Source of the DNA: an uncultured Lacinutrix sp. | Lineage (GTDB): Bacteria; Bacteroidota; Bacteroidia; Flavobacteriales; Flavobacteriaceae | Direction of reading: 5' to 3' | NCBI RefSeq assembly: GCF_947500325.1 | Contig: NZ_CANMRQ010000004.1 | Location: 1 to 64,000, forward strand | DNA: 64,000 nucleotides | Shown here: one piece after another, positions 58,526-64,000 of the stretch | Layout: every line of letters begins with the position of its first letter | How positions within the stretch are numbered: position 1 is the stretch's first letter | The notes under the pieces: generated by a model | The model's input: the letters and a program-made list of their open reading frames with translations, nothing else | The model's database searches: none | What the model was told of the DNA's origin: nothing | Made by a program: the position numbers and the translations under genes

Positions 58526-59220
58526 ATTATAACAATATAAAGGTCATTGGTTTTGACGCAGATGATACACTTTGGGTTAACGAAACATATTTTCGTGATG
58601 CCGAAACAGAATTTGCTAAGCTATTAAGTCAATTTGAAACGCCAAATAAGATTGATCAAGAGTTATTTAAAATGGAAATGAAAAACCTTCCAGTTTACGG
58701 TTATGGAGTTAAAGGTTTTGTTTTATCTATGGTAGAAATGGCATTAGAATTATCAAATAATACGATTTCTAACACAACTATTTCTAAAATTCTTGAGATA
58801 GGTAAGGATATGATTAATAAACCAGTAGAATTACTTGAAGGAGTTGAGAAAGTATTATCTATATTATCAGGTAGTTATAAGTTAATAGTTGCTACTAAAG
58901 GTGATTTATTAGACCAAGAACGTAAATTAGAAAAATCTGGATTGCTAGATTATTTTCATCATATTGAAGTATTAAGTGATAAAAAAGAAGAAAATTATTC
59001 TAAATTGCTAAAACATTTGGATATAGAGCCAAGTGCGTTTTTAATGATTGGGAATTCACTAAAATCTGATGTGTTACCATTAATAAAAATAGGAGCTAAG
59101 GCTATTCATATACCATTTCATACTACATGGGCTCATGAAGAAGTAGAAATTAATAGTAATGATAATTTACCTTATGTTACATTGTCTAATTTAAATGAAG
59201 TTATAAACTTGCTTAATTAA
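58516..59220 (+). CDS. HAD-family hydrolase
   Basis: The 234-residue product has the nucleophile motif DADDT (D14, D16; FDADDTLW), motif II near VATKGD, Lys in motif III, and GNSLKSDV as motif IV. A helical cap lies between about 20 and 90, as in subclass I phosphatases. The start is a GTG inside the last codons of kdsB (10-base overlap), so translation is coupled. The substrate is unknown. Kdo-8-phosphate phosphatases are usually shorter KdsC-type proteins, so I do not assign that role. Confidence 0.88.
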   Translation: MEIDYNNIKVIGFDADDTLWVNETYFRDAETEFAKLLSQFETPNKIDQELFKMEMKNLPVYGYGVKGFVLSMVEMALELSNNTISNTTISKILEIGKDMINKPVELLEGVEKVLSILSGSYKLIVATKGDLLDQERKLEKSGLLDYFHHIEVLSDKKEENYSKLLKHLDIEPSAFLMIGNSLKSDVLPLIKIGAKAIHIPFHTTWAHEEVEINSNDNLPYVTLSNLNEVINLLN

Positions 59221-59221
59221 A

Positions 59222-59851
59222 TTGAAAGAAATAGATATAAATACATGGAATAGAAAACAACATTTTCATCATTTTAATAGATTAAAAGATCCATATTTCG
59301 CTATAACTATTCCATTTAATGTAACGAAAGCATATCGTTTTTCGAAAGAAAATAACGTATCCTTTTTTGGAGTTTATTTACATGATTGTATGAAAGCAAT
59401 GAATGCAGTAGAAAATTTAAGATATAGAATAAAAGGAGAAAAAGTTGTAGATTATGAAGTAATTAATGCTTCTACAACTATTTTGAGAAAGGATAAAACA
59501 TTTGGTTTTTCATTTATAGATTTTAATGAAAATTTAGACCTATTTTTGCAAAATCTTAGCGAAGAAAAAAAAAGAATTGAAAATTCAAACGAATTATTTC
59601 CTCCAAAAAATGGATTAGATTGTATTCATTGTTCTGCAATGCCTTGGATAAATTTTACGGGACATAAAGAACCAGTATCAGATGAGAAAGAATCAATTCC
59701 TAAACTCTCTTTTGCTAAAGTAATTGAACAAGATAATGAGTTATTAATGAATGTTTCAATAGGTGTTAATCATGCATTGGTAGATGGTTATCATTTATCT
59801 TTGTTTGCAGAAGCATTTCAAAGTAACTTAAATAAAAAAATGAATAAATAA
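59222..59851 (+). CDS. Chloramphenicol acetyltransferase-like acyltransferase
   Basis: The 209-residue product has CAT-family features: IDxxxWxRKxHFxxF near the start, FFGVYLHDCMKAMN, PWINFTG, and the catalytic HALVDG (H184, D188). The start is TTG at 59222, two bases after the preceding stop, and no better start exists downstream. In this operon an acyl transfer to a sugar or lipid A intermediate is as likely as antibiotic inactivation. Chloramphenicol resistance should not be assumed. The usual HH of classical CAT is NH here. Confidence 0.87.
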   Translation: MKEIDINTWNRKQHFHHFNRLKDPYFAITIPFNVTKAYRFSKENNVSFFGVYLHDCMKAMNAVENLRYRIKGEKVVDYEVINASTTILRKDKTFGFSFIDFNENLDLFLQNLSEEKKRIENSNELFPPKNGLDCIHCSAMPWINFTGHKEPVSDEKESIPKLSFAKVIEQDNELLMNVSIGVNHALVDGYHLSLFAEAFQSNLNKKMNK

Positions 59852-59863
59852 AGGCGCAAGTCA

Positions 59864-60946
59864 ATGAGTTATAAAAATTTTCCAATGGTGTCCAGAGTAG
59901 TATTTGGACGTGGCAGTTTTAATCAATTAGAAGAAATTCTTTCACCTAAACGATTAAATGTCAAAGCACCATTTATATTTTTTGTAGATGATGTGTTTAA
60001 AGGTAATGCTTGGTTAACATCAAGAATACCTTTATCGTATGATGATAAACTGATCTACGTTTCGGCAGCTGAAGAACCCAAAACATCTCAAATAGATGCT
60101 TTAGTCGAAGATATTATTCTCAACTTTAAAGAATTACCTTCTGGTATAATTGGTATTGGTGGAGGTAGTATTTTAGATACAGCAAAAGCTGTTTCAATAA
60201 TGCTAACAAATAATGGAGAATCTAAAGATTATCAAGGATGGGATTTGGTAAAAAACCCAGCAATATATCATGTTGGAATTCCTACTATCTCAGGAACAGG
60301 AGCAGAAGTGTCTAGAACAACTATTTTAACAGGTCCAGAAAGAAAGTTAGGTATTAATAGTGATTATACACCATTTGATCAAGTACTTCTAGATCCAGAA
60401 TTAACTAAAGACGTTCCAAAAGAACAATGGTTTTATACTGGTATGGATTGTTATGTACATTGTATAGAATCTTTAAATGGAACGTATTTAAATGCTTTTA
60501 GTAAGTCTTATGGAGAAAAAGCATTCTCTCTATGTAAAGAAATATTTGTTGATGATAATTTATCAATAGAAGAAGCGCAAGATAAGTTAATGATGGCTAG
60601 TTGGCATGGAGGCATGAGTATTGCTTATTCTCAAGTAGGAGTAGCACACGCATTAAGTTATGGTTTAGGTTATTTATTAGGAATAAAACATGGTATTGGT
60701 AACTGTATCGTTTTCGATCATTTAGAAGACTATTACCCTGAAGGTGTAGCTTTATTTAAAAAGATGAAAGCTAAACATCAAATAGAATTACCACAAGGTA
60801 TTTGTGCAGACTTATCTGATAAAGAGTTTGAAACTATGATTGATGTAGCGCTAAGTCTAGAACCATTATGGGAAAATGCTATTGGTAAGAATTGGAAAAA
60901 AACTATTACACGTGATAAATTAAGAGCTCTTTACGAAAAAATGTAA
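59864..60946 (+). CDS. Iron-containing alcohol dehydrogenase family, KdnB-like (Kdo 8-oxidation)
   Basis: The 360-residue product has the family NAD-site GIGGGSILDTAKA (about 97-109) and metal ligands D195, H199, H262 and H276 (GMDCYVHC, VAHALSYG, IKHGIGN). The opening MSYKNFPMVSRVVFGRGSF matches what I recall of KdnB, the enzyme oxidising Kdo at C8 so that KdnA can aminate it to 8-amino-Kdo. A kdsB gene two genes upstream supports this. No kdnA aminotransferase is in the window. The general dehydrogenase call is firm; the Kdo role is moderately sure. Confidence 0.85.
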   Translation: MSYKNFPMVSRVVFGRGSFNQLEEILSPKRLNVKAPFIFFVDDVFKGNAWLTSRIPLSYDDKLIYVSAAEEPKTSQIDALVEDIILNFKELPSGIIGIGGGSILDTAKAVSIMLTNNGESKDYQGWDLVKNPAIYHVGIPTISGTGAEVSRTTILTGPERKLGINSDYTPFDQVLLDPELTKDVPKEQWFYTGMDCYVHCIESLNGTYLNAFSKSYGEKAFSLCKEIFVDDNLSIEEAQDKLMMASWHGGMSIAYSQVGVAHALSYGLGYLLGIKHGIGNCIVFDHLEDYYPEGVALFKKMKAKHQIELPQGICADLSDKEFETMIDVALSLEPLWENAIGKNWKKTITRDKLRALYEKM

Positions 60947-60947
60947 T

Positions 60948-61496
60948 ATGCGTAGCATAGCAAGATTTATATATTTTAAAATTTTAGGCTGGAAAATAGT
61001 TGGTAATACTAATATGTCTAAAAATGAAATTAAGAAAGCTATTATTATAGCGGCACCTCATACTAGTTGGCATGACTTTTTTATTGGTGTCCTCTTAAGA
61101 AGAGTTGTTGGAGTAAAAACTAATTTTGTAGGTAAAAAAGAATTATTTACTTGGCCGTTTGGATACTATTTTCGTGCAGTTGGTGGTGTCCCATTAAATA
61201 GATCTAAAAACGAAAACAAAGTAGAAGCCATTTCTAAAGAGTTTGATAAGTTTGAAGAATTTAGAATAACATTTGCTCCTGAAGGTACTAGAAAAAAAGT
61301 AGAACAATGGCGTACTGGATTTTACTATATAGCTAAAACAGCAAGAGTACCTATTATTATGTTTACTCTAGATTTTAAAAACAAACAAAACTTAGTTTCT
61401 GAACCATTTTATCCTACAGATGATATCGAAGCAGATTTTCTATTCATGAAAAGTTTCTATAAAGGAGTAATAGGTAAAAAACCAGAGTATTCTTAG
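60948..61496 (+). CDS. PlsC-like 1-acylglycerol-3-phosphate acyltransferase family protein
   Basis: The 182-residue product is short for PlsC (usually ~240). It has the acyltransferase HX4D box (H38-TSWH-D43) and the EGTR motif (112-115; FAPEGTRKKVEQWRTGF). It has no strong N-terminal membrane anchor beyond an amphipathic start. It begins one base after the stop of the preceding gene and ends the kdsB operon. A role in phospholipid or lipid A acylation at the inner membrane is inferred. Small PlsC-like enzymes of this type occur widely in Bacteroidota. Confidence 0.9.
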   Translation: MRSIARFIYFKILGWKIVGNTNMSKNEIKKAIIIAAPHTSWHDFFIGVLLRRVVGVKTNFVGKKELFTWPFGYYFRAVGGVPLNRSKNENKVEAISKEFDKFEEFRITFAPEGTRKKVEQWRTGFYYIAKTARVPIIMFTLDFKNKQNLVSEPFYPTDDIEADFLFMKSFYKGVIGKKPEYS

Positions 61497-61564
61497 TTTT
61501 AGAGGTTTAAATTATTATATTAATAAAATTAATATGTTAATTTTATTAAATCCGTAATATTTTT

Positions 61565-61595
61565 TTTGATATTTAATATAAAATTTATTACTTTG
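61565..61595 (+). promoter_or_regulatory. Bacteroidota-type promoter
   Basis: TTTG (61565-61568), 19 nt, then TTACTTTG (61588-61595), one base off TAnnTTTG. It drives the short transcript ending at the hairpin at 61730. Confidence 0.5.
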
Positions 61596-61601
61596 GCATT
61601 G

Positions 61602-61730
61602 TAATTGAATTATTACTGACGTCTAATGATGGTAATGAAACATAAAGTAAACTTTTAGTCCCTAAAAAGAAACATTCACCTACTAAGACATTCAAAAGCT
61701 ACTTCACGCCTACATGAAGTAGCTTTTTTT
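61602..61730 (+). ncRNA. Predicted small RNA of about 130 nt
   Basis: The stretch between the promoter and the strong terminator holds only a possible 10-codon frame (ATG at about 61627). It may be a small RNA or encode a leader-sized peptide. The evidence is the promoter-terminator pair alone. Confidence 0.35.
61694..61730 (+). terminator. Rho-independent terminator
   Basis: AAAAGCTACTTCA (61694-61706) pairs with TGAAGTAGCTTTTT, with an 8-nt loop and a long T run. It could also stop the convergent gene at 61745. Confidence 0.85.
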
Positions 61731-61744
61731 ATAGATTACTAAAT

Positions 61745-62251
61745 CTATATTTTTTGTTTTATTAAAGGATCTTTTTTTGGAGATATGTTCTCTTTTTTTT
61801 CTCTTTCTCTACCTGGGAAAATTAAAGGCGTACTAGAATAAGACGTTCCAAAATTTACTTTTGCTAAATAAACTTGTTTAACAGCATCTTTAACTTGGTT
61901 TTCTGTGAGTTCTTTTAAAGGATGAATATATACTGCCCATAATAAATCATCAGATATGGCGTACTTAACATCTAATGCGGTATGAAAATTGGCAACCAGT
62001 GCATTAGTTTTCATGTCTTCATCTAACATATTAGATTCTACTATTGGAGAAATAATACGCATTCTATTGTGATTTGTATCTGTTACACAAATAATTTGAA
62101 CATCATTAATAAAAAACTGCCATTGTCCATTTTGACCCTGTATTGTATCACTAACGGTTTTTAAAATAACATTTAATTTCTCATTTTTCATGTCTTGAGA
62201 GAAAGAAAAACTCACAAAGAAAAACAGAAGTAAATTGACGATTTTTTTCAA
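61745..62251 (-). CDS. Secreted protein of unknown function
   Basis: The 168-residue product has a signal peptide (MKKIVNLLLFFFVSFSFSQ). An alpha/beta domain follows (30-140) with VQIICVTDTNHNRMRIISPI, ALDVKYAISDDLLWAVYIHPLKEL and LTENQVKDAVKQVYLAKVNFGTSY, a pattern like the YbjN or type III chaperone fold. The tail is Lys- and Pro-rich. I do not recognise a named family. It is divergent from the decarboxylase-like gene at 62431. Confidence 0.85.
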   Translation of the reverse strand: MKKIVNLLLFFFVSFSFSQDMKNEKLNVILKTVSDTIQGQNGQWQFFINDVQIICVTDTNHNRMRIISPIVESNMLDEDMKTNALVANFHTALDVKYAISDDLLWAVYIHPLKELTENQVKDAVKQVYLAKVNFGTSYSSTPLIFPGREREKKENISPKKDPLIKQKI

Positions 62252-62430
62252 AATAATAAGGTTTTGGTTCTTTTCTTAGACGAAGAATACTGAAAAACAT
62301 AACAATATATTATGTAATAATATTACCAGGTAATTATACCTGTAGCTATAAAACAAGTATTTATACTCTAGTAAGAATTTTAATATTGTAAGACATTTAT
62401 ACTATAGGTAAATAATTTTAAAATAGTATT

Positions 62431-64000
62431 ATGAAAAAAAATGGAATTGAGTCTAATAGTGATGAACAAATGATAATGCATAAACACTTTAATGTGAGAA
62501 GTGGTTGGTTGCCAGAAAATGGTAGCCCAAGTATGCAGAAATATTTTAAAAAACTTTTAAATGCTGAACGTACAGAATTAGCTCCATGTATTAAGAAATT
62601 AGATGAATTTATTGAAGGAAACCCCGTAATAAAATATCTTGTAGACAATGCATGTAAAGAAAATGAAAATATTTTAGCTTCAAAATTACCTCAAATAAAA
62701 TCAGACAAAGTTCCAAGAATTAAGGATAAAGAAACATTGTTACATACGTTTAACGCTATTTTAAAAGAAGCACCACAATTTATTAATTATGATTTGGTCG
62801 GATTACCTTTTTCCGCTTTTGTAGTTGGTATAGATCCAACGCTAAGTGGTAGCACTTTATTTAGATTACCAATGTTTAATGAAAAGATGTCTGCTATTTT
62901 AAAAGAATGGAACACGTTTTTAGCATCAGAACAATCAAATGTTGGATTTAGAAAAGACCACGAACAATGGCTTTCTACGGCAGCAAAAGAACAATATGAT
63001 TTTGAGATATGGAAAAAAGATTCAGAAACGCTTCCATATTGGAAATCTTGGAACTCATTTTTTACAAGACAATTTAAAGATAAAGAAATCTCAAGGCCAA
63101 TAAGTGATCCGCAATCTAATAGAACAGTGATTTGCCCAAATGATGGTTCTATGTACAGATGGGAATCTAATGTAGCAAGGAAAGATGTTTTTTGGTTTAA
63201 AGACATGAAATACTCTTTGTCTGATATTCTAAGTTCTTCTAAACCAGAACAACAAGCAGTTATAGACGAATATAATTTATTAGATATTTTTAGTGGAGGA
63301 TATATTTTTCAAACGTATCTAAATCCTTATAATTTTCACAGATGGTGGTGTCCAGTAAATGCAGAAGTGCTATTTACGCCTTTTTCAATTCCTGGATGTT
63401 TCTTTAGTAAGTTGATTTTACCCGATTTTGGTGGCGCTACTACTGCATCTTTACCATATTTAGCAGAAGTAAACGCTCGTGGATTAATTGTTTTTAAAAC
63501 AGAAGAATATGGCCATGTGTGTTGTATTCCTTTAGGGATGAGTGAAGTATCATCTGTAGAGTTTAACAAAGATCTAAAAAAAGGAACAAAAGTAACAAAA
63601 GGACAAGAGATGGGAATGTTCAATTATGGCGGGTCTTCTTTTGCTATTATTTATGAAAGGTTACCAGGAAAGAAATTAATTTTTGAAAATAGCCAAGGTG
63701 TTCCTTATCAGAAAGACCCTGTTTTACCTAGTGGTAGTTCTGGAACTGGAGGAGAAGTAACATCAATAGGATCTAAAATAGGAGTATGGCAAACTGTTGT
63801 GCCAACACAGTCTATTGATTTAAGTGTAGCAAATCCTAATTCTACACAACAACTTTCAATGACAAAGAATGAATATGTTGAATATAACGAAACGTATAAA
63901 ACATGGGCCTTATATAATAAAGGTATAATCGATTTTCAATTATCTATAGACGAATTGGTTGATGTAGAATTAAAATTAGACATCTGTTCTGCATTGGTAG
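62431..64000 (+). CDS. Phosphatidylserine decarboxylase-like (PsiD-type) protein, 3' end outside window
   Basis: The frame from ATG 62431 stays open to the right edge (523 codons). The N-terminal ~170 residues match the extra domain of PsiD-type, L-tryptophan-decarboxylase-like enzymes (GWLPE, LxNYDLVGLPFSAFVVG). The PSD core follows: NxFFTRQFKD, CPNDGSMYRWE, NFHRWWCPVNAEV (His303), EVSSVEF, and the self-cleavage site GGSSF (Gly401-Ser402), where a pyruvoyl group would form. At least 110 residues continue beyond the site, whereas PSD alpha chains are usually short (~30-40). The substrate could be phosphatidylserine or an aromatic amino acid. Without a membrane anchor the latter is favoured. 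Confidence 0.88.
   Translation, partial: MKKNGIESNSDEQMIMHKHFNVRSGWLPENGSPSMQKYFKKLLNAERTELAPCIKKLDEFIEGNPVIKYLVDNACKENENILASKLPQIKSDKVPRIKDKETLLHTFNAILKEAPQFINYDLVGLPFSAFVVGIDPTLSGSTLFRLPMFNEKMSAILKEWNTFLASEQSNVGFRKDHEQWLSTAAKEQYDFEIWKKDSETLPYWKSWNSFFTRQFKDKEISRPISDPQSNRTVICPNDGSMYRWESNVARKDVFWFKDMKYSLSDILSSSKPEQQAVIDEYNLLDIFSGGYIFQTYLNPYNFHRWWCPVNAEVLFTPFSIPGCFFSKLILPDFGGATTASLPYLAEVNARGLIVFKTEEYGHVCCIPLGMSEVSSVEFNKDLKKGTKVTKGQEMGMFNYGGSSFAIIYERLPGKKLIFENSQGVPYQKDPVLPSGSSGTGGEVTSIGSKIGVWQTVVPTQSIDLSVANPNSTQQLSMTKNEYVEYNETYKTWALYNKGIIDFQLSIDELVDVELKLDICSALV

Noticed and set aside
59222-59851. Chloramphenicol resistance gene
   Set aside because: The CAT fold and catalytic His are present, but the gene is embedded in an envelope-sugar operon and classical CAT substrate residues cannot be confirmed. 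A different acyl acceptor is likely.
62418-63623. Three minus-strand frames in this stretch
   Set aside because: They are shadows of the plus-strand decarboxylase gene, which is open from 62431 to the window end with clear family motifs.

Overview
The window is low-GC DNA from a member of the Bacteroidota, most likely a marine Flavobacteriaceae chromosome. The evidence is the promoter style (TAnnTTTG -7 elements), signal peptides ending in SQ/AQ, a type IX secretion (T9SS) type A sorting tail, Bacteroidota-specific families (DUF3822, TPR-TM-HTH regulators) and the order of housekeeping genes. I see no tRNA, rRNA, CRISPR array, transposase or prophage.

Bases 1-53100 are an accessory island of very large secreted proteins. 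Seven of them (ending at 3183, 15272, 27071, 30501, 39290, 44104 and 52230) have unrelated N-terminal architectures: Ig-like repeats, LamG plus Hydin/SPD-2-like domains, an M4 metallopeptidase fused to nine leucine-rich blocks, PKD-like repeats, DUF285/BspA-like repeats, and VCBS repeats. All seven end in the same C-terminal module of about 262-270 residues. Its last ~100 residues are two tandem DxxxDG calcium-loop units, each closing with FNxPxNSxFGGPP, which resembles a duplicated dockerin. It is not the usual T9SS sorting tail. The last gene of the island (52268-53044) does carry a canonical T9SS type A tail behind a small beta-rich domain, and is a candidate surface receptor for the module.

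Interleaved are two related trimeric-fibre-like proteins (4138-7745), a fibre-like protein with 15-residue repeats (47064-48761), two one-component regulators (signal peptide, TPRs, one membrane helix, cytoplasmic LuxR-type HTH), a decayed remnant of a third such gene, and a TPR histidine kinase with its NarL-type response regulator (44193-46806). Two sets of promoters share an exact geometry. AGGG-N4-CCCT-N-ATTG-N24-TTTG occurs three times around the kinase/regulator pair. A TTTGCTAC direct repeat of period 10, whose second TTTG lies 41 nt from the -7 TTTG, occurs before 4138 and before 30774. This suggests that different surface proteins are switched on by different sensors.

From 53122 on the content is ordinary chromosome. 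On the minus strand are a secreted protein, rsmD, a DUF3822 gene and a membrane protein. On the plus strand are a RecD-like helicase and then a tight operon kdsB, HAD hydrolase, CAT-like acyltransferase, KdnB-like dehydrogenase, PlsC-like acyltransferase, which fits Kdo/8-amino-Kdo and envelope lipid work. The window ends with a small predicted RNA, a secreted hypothetical protein, and a phosphatidylserine/tryptophan-decarboxylase-like gene that runs off the right edge.
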